Source: Polia nebulosa
Taxonomy: Eukaryota; Arthropoda; Insecta; Lepidoptera; Noctuidae
Length of the DNA stretch: 64,000 nucleotides
Assembly (NCBI GenBank): GCA_951329385.1
Contig: OX589597.1
Location: forward strand, 8,583,501-8,647,500
Direction: 5' to 3'
Position 1 is the first letter of the stretch, and every line of letters starts with the position of its first letter. Made by a program: the position numbers and the translations under genes. Of the stretch, positions 10,647 through 22,207 are shown piece by piece. The notes below the pieces were generated by a model. It was given only the letters and a program-made list of their open reading frames with translations, made no database searches and was not told the origin of the DNA.

Positions 10647-11008
10647 GGGCCTTCTCGCGGTCCAGTGGCGCCCTCATTGAATAAAAAATCGTAGCTTATC
10701 ACAGAAAATAAATATTAAATAATCCAACTTCACCTTTGTTACAAAGAGGATAAAGCATTTTTACGTTGTTAAAACAGGTCTCAAAATGTTTCGTATCCAA
10801 AGTAGTAGGCAAAAGTGTCAGAAACGGCCGTTTTTGGCACTTTTGCCTACTACTTTGGATACGAAACATTTTGAGACCTGTTTTAACAACGTAAAAATTC
10901 TTTATCCTCTTTGTAACAAACGTCAAGTTGGATTTTTTAATATTTATTTTCTGTGCTATGCTACGATTTTTTATTCAATGAGGGCGCCACTGGACCGCGA
11001 GAGGGGCC
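10647..11008. repeat. 362-bp palindromic TTAA-flanked foldback element, copy 1
   Basis: The whole element is one inverted repeat: the left end GGGCCTTCTCGCGGTCC and the right end GGACCGCGAGAGGGGCC are followed inward by arms of about 180 bases that meet at AAACGGCCGTTT near 10830. TTAA lies immediately outside both ends (10643-10646 and 11009-11012), the target duplication used by piggyBac-type transposons. The open frames on either strand are by-products of the palindrome. Confidence 0.85.
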
Positions 11009-11012
11009 TTAA

Positions 11013-12026
11013 GGCGCTATTAGCTGACAATGACCTTGAGTGGTTAGATTGCGTGTTCTGCGCTGAGCTCACGTAACGCGTCGTATGACCCAGTAATAGG
11101 ACTCGCCCATCAAAGAACGCTGTCCGAAATTGAACGCATTATTAATTTATTACACATAAAACAACAGGTACACTGAGACTAAATTATAAATAATCAAATG
11201 ATCTTTAAAATGGTGAAGGTTTCATAAAAATACGCTTTATAGGTTTTGCGTGATTCTCAATTTTTTATCCGCGTTAGATATAACTTTACAAATTAATTAC
11301 ACTACGAGTATGTTATAAAAATGTAATTTCAAATATTCTGAGATCAAATTACGACGGAAATTGTCTAGAGTAACATATATTTTTTTCAAAGAAATAAGAC
11401 TAGTCGTTTAGACGTGATGTTCAATTAAAAGTCGTATAATTGCGCCTTAACTCCATATGAAGCATTATTATGTCATTCCAGCGACTCAAAATGCTCTGGA
11501 GAGTAACAGATAATTTAGGTCATATTATAGCTCCCAGAAAATATGCTCCATTTTTTGTCCACCGTCCCGATTGCTACCACATGTCATAACTTGTCGCCGA
11601 CTACCAAATAGGTCAAGTACACAAAGCCCTAAATCTCTCTAGATTAAGGACACTATGACATCAAACAAAATATTTACTTATTTATGACACAACAGCGGTC
11701 TGGACAACCGTTATTTTTGATAAACACCTATCAAACATGATATCGTAAAATACTAGTTTTCGCCCACACACGTATAGTCAGACGGTCAAGTGTCAAATTA
11801 AACTAAATACCCAGAAAACGACGGTTTATAAGGGGTAGTCCACGTGTGTGGACTACCCCATTTTTCAATCACTTTTTGGTTTTCGATAGAGCTGAAATTT
11901 GGCATACGTAAATCCGGTGCATCGAGCTGATCTGATGATGACGCCGGGATGTAGGGCCTTGCACTCCCTGATGGAAAATGGTAGGAAAGTAGAATTTAGG
12001 CTAATAGGTTTTTGTCATTGGTACCA
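11013..12026. other. Intergenic; small hairpin at 11833-11861
   Basis: No gene seen. GGGGTAGTCCACG and its complement (TGTGGACTACCCCA) form a short strong stem at 11833-11861. Confidence 0.4.
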
Positions 12027-12337
12027 TTTTTTTTTTGTGGTGTGGGATAATCATCCAATGACATCTCCCGCTCTGAGTGGAGCGGGGGAGCGTGTCAGAC
12101 TCTTACTGACTAAAACCCACCCCTGTTCCTTCCCTGCCCTAAGTGCCCAGGGGCGCGGTAACTCTGTTTCGAATTTATCCACAACCCCTGGGCAGGCATC
12201 GGCCATGACGGGTCCCGTCATGATTGCTGACAACTCTTTGAGGCGCGCGTGGAACACTACGCGCCGTCGACTCTCGGGCCTGGTGCTGATCGGACGGCGA
12301 GCTACCCATTACTCGCCGTCCGCAGACACGGGTTTAC
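12027..12337 (-). mobile_element. R1-clade LINE 3' end (copy E)
   Basis: Minus-strand copy with its poly-A tail as a T run at 12027-12036 and its 5' break at the CCCGTGTCTGCGGACGGCG boundary, the same place where copy B begins. It covers the full 3' untranslated region. No clear target-site duplication was found. Confidence 0.8.
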
Positions 12338-14018
12338 AGTTACACTAAGAAAAAAAAGGTTGTTTTTAAAATTTTTACTGTTAATTTATTATTTCAAGGA
12401 CTAGATTGTTTCAGATTTTATGGATATGTTCAACAATATTCATGCAAAGACTTATTCATTTTTGTCTGTTCTACCATTAACGTTAAATTCGATAAGATAA
12501 TAACATTAACCACAGACGACTGTGTCCATTAGTTTAGCGCAGATTAATTCAATAAGCGCTTAATGCATTTACTATTTCAATTAAAAAGTAAATTGAATGC
12601 TTTCAGTCCGCACTAATTGTATCCAAACTAATTCTCTTTCATTAAATATTTCAACTGAAGCTTTTAATGCAATGTAAATTGATGAGAACTATTTATAAAA
12701 CAAATAAAAATAAATCATTTAATCAGTTGATATAAACGAGGCAAAGTCGACGTGGCAAAATTTTGGTCAAATGAGATTTCGGGTTTTGAATGAAGAACTG
12801 TAATCACTTTATTTTTCAAAGCAATAAGAAACGTTCTAGAAAAAAGTCATCCCGCTTTTCCTAGAAAACCAGCGGCGTGAGACATTTAATAAATATGTAG
12901 TCTTATATGAAAGCACCTTAAGGAACCCGAACAAATCCATATAGACGTCGCGACTACGCCATTATAAATATATTTATCGATCATAAATTAGTATTAAATT
13001 TCCGGATTATGACTCGATGAGATTTGATATCACACATTTACATTTTAATAGCACCAATATCGGAATAACACCTATTTAATAGGCCGCTCATTCACAGGAT
13101 TAAAATAAAAGTATGGAGGAGTCGAAAGGTACGGAGCTAATCTAATAAACTGTATGATCAATGGGTATAATAACTTTATTCTTTTAAAGCGTGAAGAAGA
13201 GGCGAGTTTTTCAACGAAATTTCGTTGAAAAACTCGACTCCATTTTGTATTTCAATATCCTGTCTCAATTTAATTTACTTATATTTTGTAAATTAAATGA
13301 ATATTGAGGTAATGGTCTCGTAAAATCGGATTTCGATTTGAAGTGATTCACTCTTGAGGAGCCGAGTGCGAACAAATCGTTGAAGAGTCATTTCGCGTGA
13401 ACACGCGGAATACAAATCAGGAGGTCTGAGCCTGGCCGTAAATACGTCTCAAATATGACTTATTTGGATTTATTTGATATTTATTTTTGAGTGGATAAAA
13501 TATCTTTAAGAGACCTCGTTATAAGAATATTAAACGGAAGCATTCCTCTAATGATGCTTGAATAAGAATACAGCTGTCAGCCTCACAACTCATTCAAAAC
13601 CCCCGTCATTGATAACAAGCATACAAATCTAAAATTACAATTTGATCATTTCATCGTCCGAAATGAGGCCGACAAATGCTGCATCTAATCTAAATATTAT
13701 ACAAAAACTCATTTAAAACGAGAAAAAAAAAACCGATGACACGTAATGCTTTGTGAAGCTAGAATTTTCACTCGAGTTGGTATCGAGATAAAACTACCGA
13801 TTTCATCGTCATCAATCAATTCTGGCTGCTACACGCTGACGCGACAATTTGTTAGCTCTCCTGCCTATTGCCGTCAGTTAATGACTTGAAAACCTGTCGT
13901 TTATTTATTTATACACTAAATTCTGTGTTTGGAACGATTAAATGACTATCATGTTTGAGTATGTTGGTACTACCGCGCGCTCTAACAAAATAACTACTTA
14001 CCAAAAGTTTTCAAAATT
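12338..14018. other. AT-rich intergenic, no gene seen
   Basis: Apart from the palindrome at 13203-13236 nothing could be supported. Confidence 0.4.
13203..13236. repeat. Perfect 34-bp palindrome
   Basis: CGAGTTTTTCAACGAAA is followed directly by its exact complement TTTCGTTGAAAAACTCG, with no loop. It is not flanked by a recognisable element. Confidence 0.85.
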
Positions 14019-14372
14019 TTAACCGACTTCAAAAAGGACGAGATTCTCAATTCGACTGATATATTTTTTTTTTTGCAAGTTTTTACGCGACTAATCCGCC
14101 ACGTATGAATTGATTTTGATTATTCTTTTTTTGCTTGGTAGGTCATATTTCATATAAATTTTATCAAAAATGATTCTGAACTTTTTGAAAATCTCAACAA
14201 AAACAAAAAACTATGCATACACAGATGTCGTTTTGGTTTTCTCCAATTATGTTGAAATACCATGTTATTGGGGTTATCAAATCGGGAATAACTTTACTAC
14301 TTAGTTTTACCTACAACTAAAAAGTGCAAAAAAAAAACCTTTTTTTACAAAAAATACAACCAACTTCTTTGT
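14019..14372 (+). repeat. GAAGTCGGT foldback element, copy 4 (truncated)
   Basis: Begins TTTTAACCGACTTCAAAAAG and runs through the AATTCGACTGATATA and TTTATCAAAAATGATTCTGA segments to ACAACCAACTTC. The hairpin is lost; a tandem repeat takes its place. Confidence 0.65.
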
Positions 14373-14473
14373 ATTATATAACACATTTTTTGTAGTAAAT
14401 AACACATTTTTTGTAATAAATAACGTATTTTTTGTAATAAATAACACATTTTTGTAATAAATAACGCGTTTCC
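14373..14473. repeat. Short tandem array, about 21-bp unit, five copies
   Basis: AT-rich units of the form TAATAAATAACACATTTTTTG repeat about five times with small changes. On the minus strand they read as a seven-residue periodic peptide, which is an artefact of the repeat. Confidence 0.7.
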
Positions 14474-15721
14474 GTACTTTAAATAACCTCGAAGCATGAC
14501 GTAGCAAAACCAATTACACTGTGAACTAGGACAAACCAATGTGTATTTCACAAAGAGAAGAAGGATTAATTTTCCTGCAGTATCATCTCATTTCGTAACT
14601 CTACACAAATTGAACCGTCACTTCAGTCCGGTTACGTTACGCCATGTCCTATTTTATACGTCTTAACTAATCAAGCGTATCCAATTCAGCCCATCAGCTC
14701 AATTGATCTTAATACGGATTGCTCATGGCCGAAATACGACGCAAATTTTTTTAATTACACCTAGGGTTGGCCCTTAAACCGGAAAAGCTAAAACTAGCCA
14801 GCCTGTTAAATCGGACTGGTAAAATTGGGGAGAAAGGCCCGACATCTTAACCTGATAAGAATTTTATGTCTTATTTTTTAAATTAACAACTTTATTGTAT
14901 TTGTGTCCAAGAAACTTTTGATCCTTTATCATAAAATCTTCTGAATTCAAAGTTCAAATGATTTAACTATTAATAATCAAGTACATTACCTAAGCAGATT
15001 GAACGGTGATCCCCAAACTAGACGTTTGTCTATATCTTGGGGATCAGAGTTATATTGCGTGGACCCATTGAGAGCTATTAAGCCAAACTCAAGAAGGACT
15101 TCAAGAAGAACTAAACTTTAATTAGATCTACAATAATACAGAAATGGCAATATAAAAGTTTACTGGTTTAGACATAGAGTAGGAACTAATTAATATCTCT
15201 TAGTGTGACCGTGACCCTAACTTCTAATGAAACAGCAGCAAAATTAAATGAATCATTCCTTGTTATTTTCAGTAAAAATTAAAGTGACTGTTAAAATTGG
15301 AAAAATCTAGCAAAAGGGAGAAAGTCTAATTTGGCTGGACAGAAATCTAAAAAACCTCACGGAGTCCGGCTTTATCCGGACCCCTGGCAACAGTGGCAAG
15401 ACTAATTACACCCATCAGAACCGGGTGCTGGGGCCATTGTACTTATTAATCGGTTTTGTCATCGAACGACAAGCGGTATGCATTTTTAATACACGAAATA
15501 TCGCAATTATGGTTGTTGTTGGGGAGACCACCGGCGGGCTAATTGTGTACACTGCCCACGAATCCGCCTTGAGGTCAAGTCGCCCCTTTTTGGGCAGACA
15601 GTGACGTTTTTACGTCACTTTGTATTTATAATGTAGACTTCAAAGGAGGAGTTGGTTGTGAAGTTGACTTGGGTTTTCCAACAGACTAGCTTTTTAAACC
15701 AAAATAATAAGCAGTAATAAT
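14474..15721. other. Intergenic, no gene seen
   Basis: No coding or RNA feature could be supported. Confidence 0.4.
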
Positions 15722-16083
15722 CTCATCTGCCTAGCCTTTTCCCAACTATCTTGGGGTTGGCTTCCAGTCTAACCGGATGCAGCTGAATACCAATATTTTA
15801 CATGGAGTGACTGCCTATTTGACCTCCACAACCCAGTTACTGGGTAATACGATACCCCTTGGTAAGACTGGTTGTCAGACTTTCAGGTTTCTGACGACCC
15901 GTAACGACTGTCAAAGATCCACGATTGACCACCGGGACCAACGGCTTAAGGTGCTTTCCGAGGCACGGAGGAGTCTCGATATGTAAAGATGGTAACCGAT
16001 CCATGGACCAACCCCGGCAAGCGTAGCTTAACCTGATGGATCGACCCGTGCGGCTGTTATTACTTTAGCCACGAGCTCCTCTA
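15722..16083 (-). repeat. Dispersed LINE-like 3' end (TTGGGAAAAGGCTAG family), copy 1
   Basis: The minus strand ends in a block reading about GACTGGAAGCCAACCCCAAG then ATAGTTGGGAAAAGGCTAGG, as in LINE tails. The plus strand carries CCAGTTACTGGGTAATACGA and CTTTCCGAGGCACGGAGGAG, shared with copies at 18618-18845 and 58371-58702. I could not assign a clade. Confidence 0.6.
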
Positions 16084-17140
16084 AGAATGAGCAGTGATAT
16101 ACACTCAAAATCGGAAGTAAATGAATCTGCACGCCATCATGCTTTATTTTTTGTTGATCAAACAACGGCAGCATTGTATTCTTGAAACCTGATTAAAAAA
16201 GGTTAAAGACATTATCATAAAATCATAACATCTTATTCTGACAAAGGAAACTTACTCTCCTGCTCATCCTTAGTGGGAGTGCGAGATTGAACTACTTTTT
16301 ACAAGAGTGAATGGCAATATTGGCATGTCGACCACGGACTAATACAATAATCACATTCCTGAGACATTATACCATCCCACAATGACATCAGGGAGTTGAT
16401 TAATTAATAAAAACCTTGCACAATGCCCAGACACTATCTACACATATGTTTTTTATTACTAAGAATTACACTCGGCAAACACAATCAGACGTAGTCATTC
16501 AATCAACCTTAAAGGAAACTCAGAATCTATTAAAGAAGAGGCAATATATTCTCATTAATGTCAAAATGCCGACCACTTTTTACTTGCCTTATCAAAATCG
16601 CCAACGATTAATCTAATTAAGGCATTCTTCTGAACGCACCCATAGATTCCGATACCTACTCAAACATTTTTGAGATATTTCAACTCCCCATCCTGGCTAA
16701 GTGGACTGTGAACGGAATTTTAATTAAAGATACATTCAAATCAAGTAAAAATATTTAGTTTATAAAAAAGAACAATGCGTTTTATTCGCCCACATATAAA
16801 ACAGAGAAAATAATAATAATATTGATACTTGTGCTGTTTAGGCATTGTGCTTTGTATGTACTGTTTTTCTATTTTTCCCGTAAAATATTACACTCTTTGT
16901 TTTTCTATGTGGATTTGAAAATAAATAATGTATGTTTACGAGCACTGTGCCGAACAGCAGTAGAACAGTTTGGGTTGTATTGCTACACTTTGTTTATTGG
17001 GGTGATCTTTTTGGTGGCTCTGGTACACTCTCGCAAGCTAGGGTCTTAAGTCTAACTAAAGTCTAGGAAGATAGTATTATTAGTATCGACCGGAACAAAA
17101 CAAGAGAAAGAAGGAGAAATTAGAAGAGTATATTTTTTTT
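16084..17140. other. AT-rich intergenic, no gene seen
   Basis: No feature could be supported; open frames here are short and unremarkable. Confidence 0.4.
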
Positions 17141-17319
17141 TTGCCCCACACTAGGAATTACTCCTGTATCGTGAGTGCGTTCACAAACATGTATAATTCA
17201 CATACACAAGACACCCAGACCCGGAACAACTATCTATAGGCCATACAAATAATTGTTCCGTACGGGAATTGAACCCGCGATACGCAGTGCAGCAGCCGAA
17301 CTGCGCCAACCGTGCCGTC
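17141..17319 (-). repeat. tRNA-derived SINE (family 1)
   Basis: On the minus strand a tRNA-like head (GACGGCACGGTTGGCGCAGT as A-box region, GGGTTCAATTCCCG as B box) is followed by a body ending at GTAATTCCTAGTGTGGGGC and an A-rich tail. The head cannot form a complete tRNA, so this is a SINE and not a tRNA gene. Confidence 0.75.
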
Positions 17320-18082
17320 AAATATGACGACGAGGTCGATATGAGTATTCTAAGTATATTTTTGCGACATGCACATTTAGAAAGAAAGGAACAGTATAAA
17401 GTTTTAATAGAAATTCAGAAATATTGTAAGGGACAATACAATCCATCTTATAATAGATAACATTACAAATTGGTTATGTCTACGATAACACTAGAGTACT
17501 TGAATCTGACGCATATAAGTTAGCTTGTAAACTATCTCCGTCTCTGCGTCTGAAGATATCACCTAGATAAATGATAAAAATATGCAGACATTCTTTATAC
17601 ACCTTTTCCTACAGTTAAAATTTTATCTAAACCCAGATGTACCTAACTTACTCTCAAACTCGTTCTAATAAATATTCCTTCAACCCTATATAATTCCAAT
17701 GAACTATTTAAAATTCTGTCAGCCATTCTAAATTCTGATCTTCACTGGTCTACCTTGCTATATAAGGTATAATGTGATCAAGTTGGGTCAAGAAGCGTAT
17801 AAGAAAACCAGTGATACCGGTTACAAACTGCGAACCAGATACATTATCTATCTGAGAAATGGTTCTTCGTGACAAAAAGAAGATCGATAGTGGCCTAGAC
17901 ACAGTGCGGCTAAGCACTGAATAGGTAAACTGCAGTAACTTTACTGTAATAATTAAAGTATAAGTATTGATTTTGTACGACCTTGCTCCAGTTTGGCCGT
18001 AATTGTTGAGTTAGTCGATTATACGGTTAAAACGGGTTGAGCATTTTCATAGAGTAAGTAAATTCTTATTTAATAAAAACAT
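17320..18082. other. Intergenic, no gene seen
   Basis: Nothing could be supported. Confidence 0.4.
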
Positions 18083-18269
18083 TGCCCCACACTAGGAATT
18101 ACTTCTGTTTCGTTGGTGCGTTCACAAACATTTAAACCTATATACACAAGACACCAAGACGGGGTACAACTATCTTTAGGTCATCCAAATATTTGCTTCG
18201 TGCGGGAATCGATCCCGTGACCCGCAGCGCAGCAGCCAATCGCTTAATCGCTTCACCAACCGTGCCGTC
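18083..18269 (-). repeat. tRNA-derived SINE (family 1)
   Basis: Second copy in the same orientation, with B-box-like GGGATCGATTCCCGC and the same 3' end at TTCCTAGTGTGGGGCAATG. Sequence differs from the copy at 17141 at many sites, so the two are old. Confidence 0.75.
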
Positions 18270-18617
18270 GTTTTGGTTTTTTAGACTCGAAGAACCAATT
18301 TGTGATGATGAGAGTGAAAGGAGCAACCTCAAATAAGTACATAGCTTCATCTACACAAATCTGTGTAGTACTGATGAATCTTGTTGAGCATGGTAACAAT
18401 ACCGACTTCACTAAGGCTTGTAGTTAATTTAAAGATAGAAATCAAATGTTTTGCAGTGCTTCAAGTTCGAATCGAAGCAAAAATGGAACAAAAGCTTTTT
18501 CTTGAAGAAAATAAAGCCATACGAATACTTATTTACAGATTTATAAGGGGATTATGTGTGCGCTCGAATATAGTAAAAAAATATTTTTGTATACATAAAC
18601 AACAAAATCAATCACAT

Positions 18618-18845
18618 TAAACCGTTGGTCCCGGCTGTCAATCGTGGATGTTTAACAGTCGTTACGGGTCGTCAGAAGCCCGAAAGTCTGACAACCAGTC
18701 TTACCAAGGGGTATCGTATTACCCAGTTACTGGGTTGTGGAGGTCAGATAGGAAGTTGCTCCATGTAAAATACTGGCATTCAGCTGCATCTGGTTAGACT
18801 GGAAGCCGACCCCAAGTTAATTGGGAAAAGGCTAGGCAGATTCAT
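18618..18845 (+). repeat. Dispersed LINE-like 3' end (TTGGGAAAAGGCTAG family), copy 2
   Basis: Opposite orientation to the copies at 15722 and 58371. Contains ACCCAGTTACTGGGTTGTGG and ends in TTGGGAAAAGGCTAGGCAGA. Confidence 0.6.
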
Positions 18846-18951
18846 ACAACAAAATTTAAGTTGCCATTACCTCCACAGATCTAATCTAATTTGGTTACCG
18901 AAAGCTTTTTGGCACAAACTAATATTTGGATACTTACGTGGGAAAAATATA

Positions 18952-19209
18952 CAGGATGTAACGGAAAGGTGTGGTCATATTTTAGGAACTTCATCTGCCC
19001 ATCGATATGAACAAGTTCTTTCAAGAAAATTCGAGGAAATTCTAAAAAAATTTTTACTCCCCATACAAATATTGACCAGCTGATGTAACTTTGTATGGAA
19101 AGTCCAATTTTTTTTTTGAGAATTTTTGTGTTTTTCTTAGAGAAAGTTGTTCATTTCCATGGGCAGAACCGGCTCCTAAAATATGACCACACCTTTCCGT
19201 TACACTCTG
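18952..19209. repeat. Tc1/mariner-like MITE, complete, 258 bp
   Basis: Terminal inverted repeats CAGGATGTAACGGAAAGGTG and CACCTTTCCGTTACACTCTG extend inward as an imperfect palindrome. TA flanks both ends (18950-18951 and 19210-19211). It is the uninterrupted reference for the copy at 7193-7662. Confidence 0.8.
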
Positions 19210-19244
19210 TACTTTAATATTTACATAGTCAATTTTTTCCTAAT

Positions 19245-19441
19245 TCTACTTCCTACAAATATTATAAATGCAAAAGTTTGGAAGGATGGACGTTAGGTAA
19301 TCAATCACGCCAGAACGGCTAAACAGATCTGGATGAAATTTGGCACCGAGATAGCTTATGGTCTGCAATAGCACATCGGCTATAATTTATACTGTAGGAA
19401 CAACAAATTCCTTGAGGGCAAAGCCGCTGGCAGAAGATAGT
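19245..19441 (+). repeat. Possible Helitron-like fragment
   Basis: Contains AATCACGCCAGAACGGCTAA, GATGAAATTTGGCACCGAGA and a 3' end AAGCCGCTGGCAGAAGATAGT. Related to 26860-27165. The CTAGT-like ending suggests, but does not prove, a Helitron origin. Confidence 0.4.
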
Positions 19442-19924
19442 GTTGTATATAATTTGACATTTAAGTTATAAAATGAAACCTTACAGTTTAGTGAGAAAAC
19501 TAGATAAATAATAAAAATCTTCTTGGATATAGCAGTCAGGTAGCTTGGAGATATATAAGGCAACTATTCCAACTGGCATGGATTTAAATATACCACACCT
19601 TGTACGTTGTACAGTCAATCACTCCCTGTCACCTCTAACAGGGGCTAATTTAAACGCAAAGCATGATATAACCGACTTCAGGAAAATAAGTTCTCCGTTA
19701 AACCTGTTTCTTTGTTTGTGATTTTAACGTTTTAGAGCTACAGACAAAGTGACATTTATCGGCGATAACGAGTATCAAAGGCAGTTGTCCCAATGCCGGC
19801 GAGAAAGCGACTAAGTTTCGGTTATTTTGACGCTCAAGAATCGCACAACCAATATACAGTCCATGTAAACAAAAGAGATGCATATATTAACAGTTGATCG
19901 CTGACCGTTCACACAGCCCGCAAG

Positions 19925-20262
19925 GACTCGCGCCACAAGTTTGTCGCTGAGCGACAAGAGCTTTGATTCCGCCAAGCCCGTTTCATCAACGGACCACAAG
20001 ACGTACGGCGAAGTGCCACCGGTTCATGGTGGATACCCCATCCATACGCACAAAGCGTTTTGAGAAAACATTCATTGTGCGTACAGCTAGGGAGTGGAAT
20101 TCCCTACCGGAGTCTGTTTCCTGATGTCTACAACCTGGAAGTCTTTAAGTCAAGAGTGAATAGGTTGCTTCTAGGCAAGCGTGTTCCAACTTCGAACACA
20201 TCATCGCTTACCATCAGATAAGATGGTGGTCAAACGCGTGCCTGTCAACAATAAAAAAAAAG
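19925..20262 (+). repeat. CR1-like LINE 3' end with C-terminal codons
   Basis: The segment from about 20085 encodes a damaged version of the LINE C-terminus (REWNSLP, then KSRVNRLLLGKR), followed by the GCTTACCATCAGATAAG tail block and an A run at 20252-20261. Related tails lie at 48690, 53205 and 59525. Too short to assign a clade with certainty. Confidence 0.55.
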
Positions 20263-20480
20263 CTATCAAAGCTAAAAGCTCGCTCAGCGACACTCGCTCA
20301 GCGATGCTACCTCGGCGGTCAGAACTGACGCCGACAGACCAACCCGAGCGAGTGGTACCCGTCGCATTCGAACACTCGCTTATAGCTAAGCGACAAAGCT
20401 ATCAGAACTACCACTCGCAGCTCGCAAACTCGTTTTTAGTTTGAAGCTCTACTCGCTACTCGCTCACCGCCGGCGGTGGG
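20263..20480. repeat. Block rich in CGCTCAGCGA / CTCGCT motifs
   Basis: Contains repeated CTCGCTCAGCGACACTCGCT-like words and GCTCGCAAACTCG; GTCGCTGAGCGACAAG also occurs at 19940-19960. GC-rich relative to the flanks. The 87-codon frame across it has no recognisable domain. Confidence 0.4.
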
Positions 20481-20671
20481 ATCAAGTGACAAAAGTTCAG
20501 AATATATTATGTGATTAACCACGTGAAGTTTCGGTAGCTCTTGTTACTCCTATACATTTTGTACTACTCGCGTATCTACCCGAATGCCCCAGAAAGAGAG
20601 TAATGTTTTTCGAGAGTATGTATGTCTATTTCTTTGCACGCATTGTTACCTAAACGGCTGTTAGCGGATTT

Positions 20672-21162
20672 TTAACCGACTTAAAAAAGAAGGAGGTTAT
20701 CAATTCGGATAATTGCATTTTTCTTTTTTATGTTTGTTAGAGCATAACTCCGTCTGCAAAGAGCATAAATGACGGATTTGCAAAATTCTTTTTTGTTCGA
20801 AAGAGGTTTGTTCCGAAATGGTCCCATTTAATTGTATTATTATTTAATTTCATATAGATCTGATGATCGGTTTCGGAGACAGACAACGGAACTCTTCATA
20901 AATATACAGCAAATCAACCGCGATTGCTGCCGTATGTCTATGAATTGTTAACACAGTTTAATGTGGAACCACAACTAAAAAGTGAAACTTAAAAACTTAA
21001 AAAAAAAAAATAGAACCGACTTCCAAAAAAAGTGCAAAATAACTTTAATTTTGGAAGTCGGTGTCAAAAAACGAAGACAAAACCAGAAACACCGACTTCC
21101 GAAATTAAAGTTATTTTGCACTTTTTTTGGAAGTCGGTTTCATTTTTTTTTTTAAAGTTTTT
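20672..21162 (+). repeat. GAAGTCGGT foldback element, copy 5
   Basis: Complete organisation: AACCGACTTAAAAAAGAAGG terminus, internal segment with GATCTGATGATCGGTTTCGG, and a hairpin at about 21010-21145 whose arms (ACCGACTTCCAAAAAAAGTG and complement) enclose a loop of about 35 bases. Confidence 0.75.
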
Positions 21163-21943
21163 ATAACAATTAATGAGATAAAATTAGATTGCTCTCGACT
21201 GCCGAACTGATATAGGCGGCCATCATTAGGTAAGTAAGTATGTTCGATTTTTTTTGTGACATGGTCATGGGGGATTCCAAAATACGCTTGAGGAGGCAGT
21301 TTCGAATTTTTTTTTTTTTTTAATTTTAACTATTTTTATCGATTGAAGTATGCAATTTTATAGCTCTTTGATATTTTATATCCAAAGCTACTCTTCTATA
21401 TTTTGTATCTAGTGTAGTTTTGTGTTTGGCTGTAAGTTTATTTTATTTGTTATTGATTAATAACTTTAATATCTTAATCACTATTCAATAAATCAGAAAT
21501 CGTTGATACGGGAAGTGCCACGCTTGTTTCTCGTGACAGAAATCGCACGACTGCAAACAATTACTTACAATCGTGACGATTCAGCCTAAGAATATCAATA
21601 AACTAAGTACTTAGTGTTTTATAAATAAAACTATCTCATATATTATCCATTCATATCTGTAAGCGGGTTTTTCCTCAAAGGGTAAGCAGAATTTTAAGTA
21701 ATAACAATGATGAAGGTGACATATTATTAGAATTTATTATGTGCCTTGAATATTAATATACAAAGACAGCGGACTATGCATAAGAAACCACTACTATATA
21801 CAGATATTTAATAACATATTATTATGCGTAATCATAATGTAAGGTACACTTTAACTACCGCTACCGAATGGGTTTTCCATCAACTAATTCTTCAATCTTA
21901 ATGTAATAGTCAAGCACTATATATCCAGCCCAATATAGCAATA
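21163..21943. other. AT-rich intergenic upstream of a candidate small gene
   Basis: No feature beyond a TATATAT at about 21919-21925, roughly 20 bases before the candidate start codon at 21944. Confidence 0.35.
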
Positions 21944-22207
21944 ATGACGTCACAAATAATTGACGAAGCTACTCCAATTAATGACTCAGATTGGACCTTC
22001 AAAGATAAAAAGCAATTAAAACTATCTCTGAGCATAAGTGATGAACATATGGATGTAAAACCACATAAAAGCAATGCTGTAGCTATCTTAAAACATGAAG
22101 GAACTTATTATAGATACGAACAAACATCTGGACTGAAGCCCGATGAAGACGTCAAGCGCAGAGCTCTTCCCACGATCATTGAATACGTCTTTTCGAAGCC
22201 CTTTTAG
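21944..22207 (+). CDS. Candidate small protein or terminal exon, 87 residues, unknown function
   Basis: I do not recognise this protein. The frame opens with MTSQIIDEATPINDSDWTFK and ends with IIEYVFSKPF. Composition is hydrophilic and mixed, with no membrane segment, no signal peptide and no cysteines, and codon use is balanced rather than the A/T-run pattern of chance frames nearby. It lies in a stretch free of recognised repeats, which makes it the best unexplained coding candidate outside the protease gene. AG dinucleotides just upstream (CCAG at about 21928, ATAG at about 21939) would also allow it to be the last exon of a longer gene. No polyadenylation signal is close to the stop. It could still be a chance frame. 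Confidence 0.35.
   Translation: MTSQIIDEATPINDSDWTFKDKKQLKLSLSISDEHMDVKPHKSNAVAILKHEGTYYRYEQTSGLKPDEDVKRRALPTIIEYVFSKPF

Noticed and set aside
10699..11076. Open frames on both strands around 10.7-11.1 kb, and the similar ones at 37824-38333
   Set aside because: Both strands read the same peptide because the region is a perfect palindrome; the repeated occurrence follows the repeated element, not a gene family.
17141..18269. tRNA genes suggested by A- and B-box-like sequences
   Set aside because: No complete cloverleaf can be drawn; the body and tail match a dispersed SINE family.
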